The notes beneath the pieces are model-generated. The model was not told the DNA's origin. It saw nothing but the letters and a program-made list of their open reading frames with translations, and searched no databases. DNA of 64,000 nucleotides, from assembly GCA_036502625.1 (NCBI GenBank), contig DASXYG010000035.1:1-64000 (forward strand), written 5' to 3'. This stretch comes from DASXYG01 sp036502625 (GTDB lineage Bacteria; Actinomycetota; Actinomycetes; Streptosporangiales; Streptosporangiaceae). Position 1 is the first letter of the stretch; every line of letters begins with the position of its first letter. Position numbers and translations under genes: made by a program. Shown one piece after another: positions 16,310 through 25,200 of this stretch.

Positions 16310-16774
16310 GTGAACCCACTTGTGCAGGCCAGCGAGGAGATCATTCGGCGCGCGACGCTCCGCCGTATTCCGGTCGTCGTACGCGCCCTGCCCGTCCAGT
16401 GCTGGAACTGCGGCCGGGATGACGGCGCGGTCGCCTTCATCCACCTGGAAGGGGTCACGAACGGTGGCGAGGTCGTGACCACCAACCGCGCCTTGACGCT
16501 CTCGTACGCCGCCGAGCTCCTCACGGACGCCGGCCACCCGAAGGCCCAGACGATCAAGGTCCGCGTGAACGGCGCCACCGGCGGAAGCTACCTCTCCAAC
16601 GGCTGCCTGAGCTGCGACGCCCTGTTCGGCGGCACCTCCCTGGACGACGCCCTGTACACCGCGCTCGCCAGCGGCCGCATCGCCGAACTCCCCATCCTGG
16701 CGACCGTCCAGCGCCCCGGCGTCGAATGGTTCTCCCTCCTCGGCCTGAGCTGGACCACCGGCCGCCTGGGGTGA
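16310..16774 (+). CDS. hypothetical protein with two Cys pairs
   Basis: I do not recognise this protein of about 154 residues. Two Cys pairs, QCWNCG near residue 33 and GCLSCDA near residue 104, could together bind one zinc ion. The central part (NGGEVVTTNRALTLSYAAELL) is soluble. The start is uncertain: GTG 16271 and 16289 are in frame, but GTG 16310 follows a TAACTT sequence by about ten bases and could be read from a leaderless transcript. No ribosome binding site is visible before any of these starts. It is divergent from the DUF47 gene. Confidence 0.6.
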   Translation: MNPLVQASEEIIRRATLRRIPVVVRALPVQCWNCGRDDGAVAFIHLEGVTNGGEVVTTNRALTLSYAAELLTDAGHPKAQTIKVRVNGATGGSYLSNGCLSCDALFGGTSLDDALYTALASGRIAELPILATVQRPGVEWFSLLGLSWTTGRLG

Positions 16775-16931
16775 CGGGGCGGCCCGTGGGCGGCCCTTCG
16801 GGCGGCCCTGGTGGGCGGCTTGGAGCCGTGGCCTGGGGCTTGGCGCGTGGCTATAGGCGATCCCGCGGGTGTCGGATACCGTACGGGCGGGCCGGCCGCG
16901 GTGCGGCCGTACGGGTGTGCGGAAGGTGCGC

Positions 16932-17465
16932 GTGTCGAAGCTGCTTGCGGGGATCGTGGTCGGAGCGGTCTCGCTGCTCGGCATGGCGGCCCTCAACGAA
17001 CACGCGCCCCTGGCGCTGGCCGGCCCGAACGCGCTGCGCGACGACCCGTCACCGCTGGCCCGCAACGACATCCCGCCGCACTACCGCACCCTCTACACGT
17101 CCGCGGCCCACCGCTGCCCGCAGCTCCCCTGGAGCGTCCTGGCCGGCATCGGAAAGGTCGAGAGCGACCACGGCCGCTCGACCGCCCCCGGCGTCCACAA
17201 GGGCGCCAACCACGCCGGCGCACGCGGCCCGATGCAGTTCCTCCCCGCGACGTTCGCCCACTACGGCGTAGACGGCGACCACGACGGCCGCACCACCCCG
17301 TACGACCCTGCCGACGCCATCCCCTCAGCCGCCCGCCTCCTCTGCGCCGAAGGCGCCCACGACGGCACCCTGCCAGGCATCAAGACGGCCCTGTACGCGT
17401 ACAACCACGCCGGCTGGTACGTCGACCAAACCCTGAACTGGGCCGTCCGCTACACGTCGAGCTGA
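16932..17465 (+). CDS. secreted lytic transglycosylase (SLT domain)
   Basis: The 177-residue product has a signal peptide (VSKLLAGIVVGAVSLLGMAAL) and an SLT-type transglycosylase domain that would cleave peptidoglycan outside the membrane. The catalytic Glu is in GIGKVESDHG, followed by GPMQFLPATF and ALYAYNHAGWYV, the usual order for this family. The GTG at 16932 is chosen for its signal peptide and the GGAAGG five bases upstream; the frame is open further up. The 150-base region before the gene carries several copies of a GGGCGGCCC-like motif that can fold, possibly ending the upstream transcript. Confidence 0.88.
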   Translation: MSKLLAGIVVGAVSLLGMAALNEHAPLALAGPNALRDDPSPLARNDIPPHYRTLYTSAAHRCPQLPWSVLAGIGKVESDHGRSTAPGVHKGANHAGARGPMQFLPATFAHYGVDGDHDGRTTPYDPADAIPSAARLLCAEGAHDGTLPGIKTALYAYNHAGWYVDQTLNWAVRYTSS

Positions 17466-17506
17466 GGGCGCTCCCGCCACGCGTATCGCGTTCTAGGGTC
17501 GCGGGT

Positions 17507-17866
17507 GTGGATCCGTTGGAGGGGCTGAATACGCGTTGTCGTGAGTTCGCGGTCGAGCGTGACTGGTTGCGTTTCCAGACGCCGAAGAATCTGGCCATGG
17601 CGCTGGCCGGGGAGGTCGGGGAGCTGGTCGCCGAGCTGCAGTGGCTTACGGCGGAGGAGTCGGCCGCGGTCATGGAGGATGCCGACGCCGGTGCGCGGGT
17701 GCGGGCGGAGATCGGTGACGTGGTGATCTACCTGATGCGCCTGTCTGACGTGCTCGGCGTCGACTTGGTCGCGGCGGCGCACGACAAGCTCGACAACAGC
17801 GCACGGCGGTACACCGTCGAGGAGTACCGCGGCTCCGTACGGAAGGCGCCTCCGCTGGCCGACTAG
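17507..17866 (+). CDS. MazG-like nucleotide pyrophosphohydrolase
   Basis: This 119-residue single-domain protein is of the all-alpha NTP pyrophosphatase group (MazG-like, close to RS21-C6/dCTPase). Metal-binding acidic motifs are clear: EVGELVAELQW (ExxE) and EIGDVVIYLMRLSDVLGVDL (ExxD). It would hydrolyse (d)NTPs to monophosphates and keep damaged nucleotides out of DNA. GTG 17507 starts with the conserved DPLEGLNTRCREFAVERDW. The stop codon lies in the first unit of a 35-bp tandem duplication. Confidence 0.85.
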   Translation: MDPLEGLNTRCREFAVERDWLRFQTPKNLAMALAGEVGELVAELQWLTAEESAAVMEDADAGARVRAEIGDVVIYLMRLSDVLGVDLVAAAHDKLDNSARRYTVEEYRGSVRKAPPLAD

Positions 17867-17933
17867 GCCGGGTGGGGGCGGGGGGCCGCGCGGGCGGTTA
17901 GGCCGGGTGGGGGCGGGGGGCCGCGCGGGCGGT
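17864..17933. repeat. perfect 35-bp tandem duplication at convergent gene ends
   Basis: Units 17864-17898 and 17899-17933 are identical. The first carries the TAG stop of the MazG-like gene. The second encodes the last residues (ARAAPRPHPA) and the stop of the convergent methyltransferase. The unit starts TAGGCCGGGTGG and is extremely G-rich on the plus strand. Confidence 0.9.
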
Positions 17934-18899
17934 GTGGAGGGTGCGGGCGTCGAGGATTTGGAGGTCGCCGCGGTGGTGGAGGCTTTCGGGGGAGCTCTCG
18001 TCCAATAGGTGGTCGAGGGTTGCTATGTCGTCGGGGGGTAGGCGGGTGGCGAGGATTTCGCGGCTGCGGGTGAAGGCGTGGTGGATGTGGGCGCGGGACT
18101 GGGCGTCTATGGGGGGACGGGTCTCCGCTAGGAAGGTGCGGGACTGGGGGGTGTGGAGGGCCGCGGTGGTGAGCATGGTGGGCCAGTCGTCGATGATCTC
18201 GGTGGCGTCGGGGAGGCCGGCGCGCAGGTCGGCGAACCAGGCTTCCATGTGGGCGTCCAGGCGGGCCTCCAGGCCGGGGCGGCCGAAGCCCAGGTTGCGG
18301 GGGAGGTAGCGGTGCGGGAGGCCGCCCTCGGCTACCGCAAGGAGGCCGTCGGGGCGGAGGCGGGCGGCCAGGCGGGTGACGCCGGACTGCTGGTCGCCCA
18401 GGTGGTGCAGGACGTGGCTAGTCCAGATGAGGTCGGCGTCGCCTAGGGGGGCGAGGTCGGTGGCCAGGTCGGCTTGGTGCGTACGGACGCGGGCCGCGGT
18501 GCCGGTGTGGGCGGCGCGGGCGTGTACGCGTTCGAGGAGGGCGGGTTCGCCGTCGACCGCGACCACCTCGGCTTGGGGGAACGCCTCCGCGAGGCGGCAG
18601 GTGGTCACGCCGGGGCCGCTGCCGATGTCCAGGACGCGGCGCACCGGGGTGTCCGCGAGGAGGTCGCCGAGCCAGGCGATCGCCTGGTCGATCCAGGCCA
18701 TGCTCACCTCGGCACCGCGCTCGAGCTGAGGGCCGAGCTCGGCCCAGTCGAGATCGTCCTCGTGCCCGTGGCCGTGGCCGTGGCCGTGCCCGTGGCCGTG
18801 GCCGTGGCCGTGGCCGTGCTCAGCCTCGTGCCCGGCCTCGGAGCCGTGCTTGCCCTCGGGTTGCTGTAGGTCGGATGGGGTGTGCTCGTTTGTGGTCAT
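17898..18899 (-). CDS. SAM-dependent methyltransferase with His-Gly tract
   Basis: This 333-residue class I methyltransferase has motif I VLDIGSGPGVTTCRLAE near residue 90, the acidic post-I residue in VVAVDGEP, and motif IV-like DADLIWTSHVLHHL. Just before the domain, residues about 28-46 form a run of ten His alternating with Gly, then EDDLDW. Such tracts bind Ni, Zn or Co in other proteins (for example HypB, SlyD and zinc chaperones). The methyl acceptor is unknown. It follows the serpin gene on the same strand by 45 bases and may be co-transcribed with it. Confidence 0.8.
   Translation of the reverse strand: MTTNEHTPSDLQQPEGKHGSEAGHEAEHGHGHGHGHGHGHGHGHGHEDDLDWAELGPQLERGAEVSMAWIDQAIAWLGDLLADTPVRRVLDIGSGPGVTTCRLAEAFPQAEVVAVDGEPALLERVHARAAHTGTAARVRTHQADLATDLAPLGDADLIWTSHVLHHLGDQQSGVTRLAARLRPDGLLAVAEGGLPHRYLPRNLGFGRPGLEARLDAHMEAWFADLRAGLPDATEIIDDWPTMLTTAALHTPQSRTFLAETRPPIDAQSRAHIHHAFTRSREILATRLPPDDIATLDHLLDESSPESLHHRGDLQILDARTLHTARAAPRPHPA
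18762..18818. repeat. hexanucleotide tract encoding (His-Gly)n
   Basis: Ten GTG triplets at 6-base spacing on the plus strand, mostly separated by GCC, encode ten His alternating with Gly in the methyltransferase. Two CCC variants interrupt the perfect repeat. The tract could change length by slippage without changing frame. Confidence 0.85.
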
Positions 18900-18944
18900 G
18901 GGCCTCGTCCGCGGTCGTCGGGGGCTTGGCGGGTGGTTGGCGGG

Positions 18945-20075
18945 TCAGTCTTTTGCCGGGCCGGGGTCGGTGGGGGTGGTGAGCTCGGCGAGGAAGTAGA
19001 GGAGGCCGCTGGAGCTGTGGCGTACGGCGATTAGGAAGGGGCGGTCGGCCGTGAGGTCGACCGGGGGGTGTTTCTGTACGGCCATGGAGAGCTTCATGAC
19101 GACGGCCGTGGCGGCGGCGCCCTCGGCGCCCGCTTCGTCGACGCGGAGGCGGGCCTTGTGGAGGATCTTGTCGACGGACAGGCGGGCCGGGCTGATGCCG
19201 GTCAGGTCGGCGTCGCCGGCGAACATCGTGGGGACGCCGAGGCCGCCGACCACCGGGCGCAGCTCCGTGCCGTACTCGACCTCGAACCTCGGCAGCGTGA
19301 GGCGCACCTCGCGTTCCCGCGCCGCGGCGTAGAGCTCGGCCAGGTCGTCGGGGCGGGGCGGCGCCTCGCTGAGCGGGCGGTCGGGCAGCAGGACGTCCAT
19401 CGCGAGGCCGCCGTGGCCGGAGACGGTGGCCATCCGCCACCCCGCCGCCTCGGCGTACGCCATGCGCCGCTGGGCACACATCATCGGGACCTGCCGGTCG
19501 CCGCCGGGCGCGTGGAACGTGCGCGGGCGCGTCTCGCGTACGGCGAACCTCTCGCGCCACGCCACGAACACCCACAACGCGTTGACCAGCACGGCGTCGG
19601 CGTCGGCCACGGCGTTCGCGTCGACGATCTCCCGGATGAGGCCGCGCGTCGTCTTCGCGACGTCGTCGTTGATCATGCCGGCGGCGCCGCCGGGGTCGCG
19701 GTGGAAGTCGGCGTTGCGGACGGCGCCGCCGGGCATGCCGCGCATCAGCCCCTCGTAGGCGGGCACGATCGGCAGCGCCTGCTGGGCCCACAGGGTGTTG
19801 GCGACGGCGACGCCCGAGGCGTCGGGCGCGGCGGCGTCGGTGTCCGGCGCGGCGCCCGCGCGGACGCGGTCGAGCAGGTCGTCGAGGCTGCCGCCGGGCG
19901 CGAGGTAGCGGTCGAGCTCGTCGCGGGTGCGGCCGCGCGCGCCGGCGGCCACCATGGCGAGCGCCGCGGCCACGGAGTAGGGCGACCAGAGGAGGTCGCC
20001 GTCGCGCGGCAGCTCGCGGAGCCGTTCGTGGGTGCGGAGCGCGAAGGTGAGGTGCGCGGGATCGATGGTCGCCAT
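18945..20075 (-). CDS. serpin family protease inhibitor
   Basis: This 376-residue protein has the full serpin layout. It carries LLWSPYSVAAALAMVAAGARGRT near residue 28, NTLWAQQALPI, VLVNALWVFVAWRERF (family NAxYFKGxW region), and the end PFLIAVRHSSSGLLYFLAEL. The hinge of the reactive centre loop, VDEAGAEGAAAT near residues 312-323, has the small residues needed for loop insertion, so it may be inhibitory. The scissile bond is probably near KLSMA. There is no signal peptide, so it would act inside the cell or be released otherwise. Serpins are patchy in bacteria. A methyltransferase gene follows. Confidence 0.88.
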   Translation of the reverse strand: MATIDPAHLTFALRTHERLRELPRDGDLLWSPYSVAAALAMVAAGARGRTRDELDRYLAPGGSLDDLLDRVRAGAAPDTDAAAPDASGVAVANTLWAQQALPIVPAYEGLMRGMPGGAVRNADFHRDPGGAAGMINDDVAKTTRGLIREIVDANAVADADAVLVNALWVFVAWRERFAVRETRPRTFHAPGGDRQVPMMCAQRRMAYAEAAGWRMATVSGHGGLAMDVLLPDRPLSEAPPRPDDLAELYAAAREREVRLTLPRFEVEYGTELRPVVGGLGVPTMFAGDADLTGISPARLSVDKILHKARLRVDEAGAEGAAATAVVMKLSMAVQKHPPVDLTADRPFLIAVRHSSSGLLYFLAELTTPTDPGPAKD

Positions 20076-20124
20076 GGCGGCACGCTCCGTCCGTGTCGGG
20101 TGCTGGGCGGGCCTATCCCGGAGA

Positions 20125-20532
20125 CTACGACGCGTGCGGACGGGCCGGGGTCCGGCGCGCGTCGAGCTCGAACCAGACGGCGCTGCTCTTCGACTCGCGT
20201 ACCAGCCCCCACCGTACGGACCGCGCCTCGAGGCCGGCGACGACGCCCGCGGCGTGCGCCGAGCCGAGGCCCGGAGATGGCGTGTGCGTACGGCCGATCG
20301 GGCGTACGTTCACGTACACCCAGCGCCTGGCGTAGGAGATGACGATGGCGACGCCCGTACGCGACGCCTCTGCGAGCTCGCCCGCCAGCAGGGTCGCGTC
20401 GGGGCGGCACGGATGGGTGTCGCCGAGGGCGTCGGCGACGAACGCGCGGACGATCTCGGTGCGGTCGGACCGCGGCGGGAAGACGCGCGCGGTCGTCTGG
20501 ATCTGGCCGCGCGAGCCGGGATATCTGGTCAT
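20125..20532 (-). CDS. degenerate HATPase-like (anti-sigma type) protein
   Basis: This 135-residue protein resembles the small HATPase_c_2 proteins (RsbW/SpoIIAB-like) common in actinomycetes. It shows RVFPPRSDRTEIVRAFVADAL, an LLAGELAEASRTGVAIVISY helix, and the ending VRWGLVRESKSSAVWFEL (W-G and WFEL strands). The usual N-box Asn (ELVTNA) is missing, reading GELAEAS, and no DNG motif is present, so ATP binding is doubtful. The ATG at 20532 is the first suited start; a gene for a DUF5753 regulator lies divergently. These two types are usual partners in developmental control. Confidence 0.65.
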   Translation of the reverse strand: MTRYPGSRGQIQTTARVFPPRSDRTEIVRAFVADALGDTHPCRPDATLLAGELAEASRTGVAIVISYARRWVYVNVRPIGRTHTPSPGLGSAHAAGVVAGLEARSVRWGLVRESKSSAVWFELDARRTPARPHAS

Positions 20533-20704
20533 GGTCGCCCTTCCGACCGCAGTCACGTAAGGTTCACAGCGCGTCACATCGGACAGGATGGCCCCCACCA
20601 GTCGCTTACCGCAAGTGATTACTCGGCAATTTTCACTTTCAAGCCGTTGCCGAGCTGTACGGGTTCGTAGAGACTGGCAGCGACCAGTCATGAAGGAGTT
20701 AGCG

Positions 20705-21514
20705 ATGACCGACGAAATCAGCCCGACCATGCGGGGCCGACGCCTGCGCATCGAGTTGCGGCAGTTGCGCGACGAGTCCGGGCTGACCATCGAGTCGGTG
20801 GCGCGCCAGCTCGACTGGTCGCCGTCCAAGGTCAGCCGGCTTGAGACGGGTCAGCGCGGTGTGCACCCCAGTGACGTGCGCCTGCTCAGCCAGGTGTACG
20901 ACATCCCGTCGGAGCGGCGCGAGGAACTGATCGAGATGGCCCGGCAGTCGCGCAAGCGGAGCTGGTGGCACGAGTACCGCGAGGAGTTCCCGGCGTGGCT
21001 GGAGTTCTACCTCGACTACGAGGCCGAGGCCACGCTCGTACGGATGTTCACCGAGGAGCGCATCCCGGGCCCGCTGCAGGTCGAGGGGTACGCGCGCGAG
21101 GTCGGCCCGGGTGAGATGCAGCAGGTGCGGCGCGGGCGGTTCGCCCAGCACGGCATCCCGCCGCTGCACGTGATCCTCAGCGAGGGCGCCCTGCGGAGGC
21201 TGGTCGGCGGGGTCGACGTCATGCGGGAGCAGCTCACCCACCTGGCGAAGATCGCCGAGGTGGAGCACGTGACGCTGCAGGTGCTGCCGTTCGACGCGGG
21301 CGCGCACCCGGCGCTCGGCGACCCGTTCACTGTTCTGGAGTTCGCCGACCACCAGGCGATCACGTACCACGACCACCAGTCGACGGGCGTCTACCTGGAG
21401 AAGAAGGACGAGACCGAGAGGTACGACCGGTCCTTCCGCGAGCTGGAGAAGCTGGCCCTCACCCCTGAGAGGACCGTCGAGTTCATCGTCGGCCTCGCCC
21501 GCGACCTGGTCTGA
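20705..21514 (+). CDS. XRE-family HTH regulator with DUF5753 domain
   Basis: The 269-residue product has an N-terminal HTH (RQLRDESGLTIESVARQLDWSPSKVSRLETGQRGV, residues about 16-50) and a C-terminal DUF5753 domain (RIPGPLQVEGYA, QLTHLAKIAEVEHVTLQVLPFDAGAHPALGDPFTVLEF). Members such as Scr1 and WhiJ-like proteins act with small DUF397 proteins and anti-sigma-like HATPases in streptomycete development and antibiotic control. The ATG at 20705 has AAGGAG six bases before it. A HATPase-like gene is divergent upstream; no DUF397 gene is seen nearby. Confidence 0.9.
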   Translation: MTDEISPTMRGRRLRIELRQLRDESGLTIESVARQLDWSPSKVSRLETGQRGVHPSDVRLLSQVYDIPSERREELIEMARQSRKRSWWHEYREEFPAWLEFYLDYEAEATLVRMFTEERIPGPLQVEGYAREVGPGEMQQVRRGRFAQHGIPPLHVILSEGALRRLVGGVDVMREQLTHLAKIAEVEHVTLQVLPFDAGAHPALGDPFTVLEFADHQAITYHDHQSTGVYLEKKDETERYDRSFRELEKLALTPERTVEFIVGLARDLV

Positions 21515-21523
21515 CGCCCCGGC

Positions 21524-22135
21524 TCACGCCTCGCGCTCGGCCTTGATCCGGTCGAGGTAGGAGTCGCCGTCCAGCTCGGGGCGCGGCATCGTGAGGTACT
21601 CGCTGGTCAGCTCGCGCTGCTTCGCGCGCCACCCCGGCCCACCCGGCTCCAGCTCCCCCGCCTCGACCGCGAGCTCCAGCATCGCCGCGACGTCGCAGTA
21701 GGCGCGGTACTCCTCGTCGTCCATGGTCACGCCCCAGTCGAGCTCCGGGACGTTCGGCGGCACGACCTCCGACGCCGACACCGCGCGCCGGTACGCCTCG
21801 TAGCCGAGGTCGTCGCCCCGGGCGTACGCCGCGAGCACCTGGCGGGTGATCGGCGCGCGCGCCATCTCGGCGTAGCGGGACATGTTCAGCAGGTCGAAGA
21901 AGCGGCCGAGCGCGTCGGTGACCGCGAGCCACTCGTCCTGCGCCAGCCCGACCCATTGCGTGGGCATCCGCCGCCAGAGGAACTCCTGCAGCGTGAACTG
22001 GCTGATGCGGTCGAGCCTGGTGCTGCCGGTGAGGAGCTGGTACGCGTGGCGGGCCCGGTCGGCCGCCGCCGGGTCGTCGCGCCGCATATCCTCGAAGGCC
22101 TGGTTGACGGCCGCTGTGTACGCCCCTTCGCTCAT
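21524..22135 (-). CDS. hypothetical protein
   Basis: I do not recognise this 203-residue soluble protein. It is mostly helical and charged (AFEDMRRDDPAAADRARHAYQLL, TQWVGLAQDEWLAVTDALGRFFDLL). It has no signal peptide, membrane segment or Cys motif. The ATG at 22135 is the natural start after a run of shadows upstream. It is divergent from the SNF2 helicase gene, sharing a 141-base upstream region, and convergent with the DUF5753 regulator. A link with the helicase is possible but only by position. Confidence 0.65.
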   Translation of the reverse strand: MSEGAYTAAVNQAFEDMRRDDPAAADRARHAYQLLTGSTRLDRISQFTLQEFLWRRMPTQWVGLAQDEWLAVTDALGRFFDLLNMSRYAEMARAPITRQVLAAYARGDDLGYEAYRRAVSASEVVPPNVPELDWGVTMDDEEYRAYCDVAAMLELAVEAGELEPGGPGWRAKQRELTSEYLTMPRPELDGDSYLDRIKAEREA

Positions 22136-22276
22136 GACCCAAGTCTTCCGCACCCGGACCGTACGGCATGCCATCTCGGGCTTGTGGATAACCTCCGCGG
22201 GCCCGGCGGCGGGGTTGCTAACCTGCGAATCCGGTGTGGTTCGCGGCCCCGGCGACCACCGCCGAAGGGGGGATCC

Positions 22277-25200
22277 ATGTACGTCGCGCACGGCGCCTGG
22301 CATGACGGCACGCTGCATCTGTGGGCGGAGGATCCCGCCGCGTACGACACGTCGCGCGGGCGCGCGGTCCCCCGGCCGCATCCGTACGCCGTGGCCGCCC
22401 CCGACCTCCCCCGCGTCCTCGCGCCGCTGAGCGAGCTCACGGGCAAGGGCGACGCCGCTGAGCTGGGCGTCCGCCTCCCGGGGAGCACGGCGCGGCCCGC
22501 GCCGTCGCCCGACCTCGTGGTGGCCGGGCGCGCCGCCCGAGGCGCGCCGCGCCTGCTGCCGTGGCGCGTGCCGACGCTGGCCTTCGACCCGGCGCGCGCC
22601 CGTGACGTCCTGGCGGCGCTCACCCCGGGCGGTCCCGGCGACGCGCCGGCGCGCGAGCCGCGGCGGGCGGCCGCTGAGGGCGGGGGCGGGCGCGCGGGGG
22701 TGCTCGCCGGGGCGGAGCTGCAATACCTCGCGGTGGTCGCCGAGGAGGCCGCCGATCTCGTCCGGCGGGGGCGCATGCTGCCGTCGCTGCGGCGCGCCGC
22801 CGAGGGTGATGAGGCGCGGTGGCGGTGCGTGCTCACCGGGGCGGACGCGGAGCGCGCCCGCGCGCTGGCCGCCGCGATGCCGCCGGTGCTCCGCGCGGTC
22901 GACGGCGAGCCCGGGTCGGGCGACCTCATCGTGGCGATGCTGGACGCCTTCGCCGACGCGTCCGTCCGCGCCCGCGTCACGGGGCCGCTCGCGGCGGGCG
23001 GGCGCGCGTCGGGGCGGTACGCCGACCGCTGGGCACGCGCGCTGACGGGGGCGGACGCCCGCGTCCGCGCGGTGCCGGGCGCCGACGCACAGGCGGCCTT
23101 CGCGCCCAGTACGGCGGGGGAAGCGCGCGACGCCGCGGAAGTGCGTGATGCCGCGGAAGCGCGTGATGCCGATGAGCTGGCGGAGGCGTTGGAGGCGTGG
23201 CGGGGCGCCGCGCATGCGGGTGACGGGCCGGTGCGGACGTTTTTTCGGCTGGTCGAGCCGGAGTTCACCACCGAACCGGCGGACGACGATGCCGATCCCG
23301 CTGAGGCGCTGCCCGAGGCGCCGTGGGAGGTGGCGATCGGGCTGCAAGCCACCGACGACCCCAGCCTGGTGATCCCGGCGGAGGCGGTGTGGCGCGCCGA
23401 CCCCGAGGAGCTGGGCGCGATCATGACGGCGCGGCCGGAGGAGACGCTGCTGGCCGGGCTGGGGCGGGCCGCCCGGCTGTACGACGACCTCGACGAGGCG
23501 CTGCGTACGGCCACTCCGAGCCGGGTGGCCACCGACGCGGCCGGCGCCTACCGCTTCCTCAAGGAGGCGGCGCCGCTGCTGGCCGCGGCCGGGTTCGGCG
23601 TGCAGCTCCCGCGCTGGGCGGGCGCGGCCAAGCTGGGCCGCCGGCTCACCGCAACCACGAAGTCCACCACCCAGCAGGCGACCGTCGAACAGGGTTTCGG
23701 CCGCGACGAGATCGTCCGCTTCCAGTGGGACCTCGCCCTCGGCGACACCACGATCGACGCCGACGAACTGCTCCGCCTGGCCGCGCTGAAGGTCCCGCTC
23801 GTCCGGCTGCGCGGCCAGTGGGTGGAGCTCGACGACCGCCAGCTCACCGCCGCCCTGGAGTTCCTGAAGCACCGCCGCGACGGCGAGATGACCACCGGCG
23901 ACGCCCTCGCCATCACGCTCCTCGACGACGAGGACGACCCGCTCCCCCTGACGGGCGTCACCGCCGACGGCCCCCTCGGCGACCTGCTGTCCGGCGAGGC
24001 CGACCAGCGCCTCACGCCGGTGGCGACCCCCGCGGGCCTGACCGGCGAGCTCCGCCCGTACCAACGGCGCGGCCTGGCCTGGCTGACCTTCATGTCCGAC
24101 CTCGGCCTCGGCACGATCCTCGCCGACGACATGGGCCTCGGTAAGACCGTCCAGACGCTCGGGCTGGTCCAGGCCGACACCGACCGCGGCGGCGCCGGCG
24201 CGACGCTGCTGGTCTGCCCGATGTCGCTGGTGGGCAACTGGCAGCGTGAGGCGGAGCGGTTCACGCCCGGCCTGCGGGTGTATGTGCACCACGGCGGCCA
24301 GCGGGCACACGGCGAGGAGCTGGCCGCGGCCGTCTCCGGCGCCGACCTCGTGGTGACGACGTACGGCACGGTCGCGCGCGACCAGGAGGAGCTGGCGGGG
24401 TTCTCGTGGCGGCGGGTCGTCGTCGACGAGGCGCAGGCGATCAAGAACGCGCGCACCCGCCAGGCCAGGGCCGTACGCGCGCTGCCGGCCGGCCACCGGC
24501 TCGCGCTGACGGGCACGCCCGTGGAGAACCACCTGACCGAGCTGTGGTCGATCATGGAGTTCGCGAACCCGGGGCTGCTGGGCCCCGCCGAGGGGTTCCG
24601 GCGGCGGTTCGCGAAGCCGATCGAGGCCGACGGCGACGAAGACGCGGCCGGGCGGCTGCGGCGGGCGACGGGCCCGTTCGTGCTGCGGCGGCTGAAGACC
24701 GACAAGTCGATCATCACCGACCTCCCGGAGAAGCAGGAGATCAAGGTCTGGTGCAACCTGACGCCCGAGCAGGCGTCGCTCTACCAGGCCACGGTGGACG
24801 ACATGATGGCCCGCCTGGAGCACAGCGAGGGCATCGAGTACCGCGGGCTCGTGCTGGCGACGATGGCCAAGCTCAAGCAGGTGTGCAACCACCCGGCGCA
24901 TTTCCTGAAGGACGGCTCGCGGCTGGCCGGCCGCTCCGGCAAGCTGGCGCGGCTCGACGAGATCGTCGACGAGATCATGGAGGACGGCGACAAGGCGCTG
25001 TGCTTCACGCAGTACGCCGAGTTCGGCGCGGCGCTGCGCCCGTACCTCGCCGCGCGTACGGGCAGGCCGGTGCTGTTCCTGCACGGCGGGCTCGGCAAGG
25101 CGCAGCGCGACGACCTGGTCGCCGGGTTCGCGGAGACCGATGAGCCCGCGATCTTCCTGCTGTCGCTCAAAGCGGGCGGCACCGGGCTGAACCTCACGGC

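Noticed and set aside
16774..16820. GGGCGGCCC repeats as a possible CRISPR-like or REP element
   Set aside because: Units are very short, irregular and without spacers; they look like simple GC-rich foldable sequence between genes.
18762..18818. Hexanucleotide tract as an intergenic regulatory repeat
   Set aside because: It is in frame inside the methyltransferase gene and encodes His-Gly repeats.
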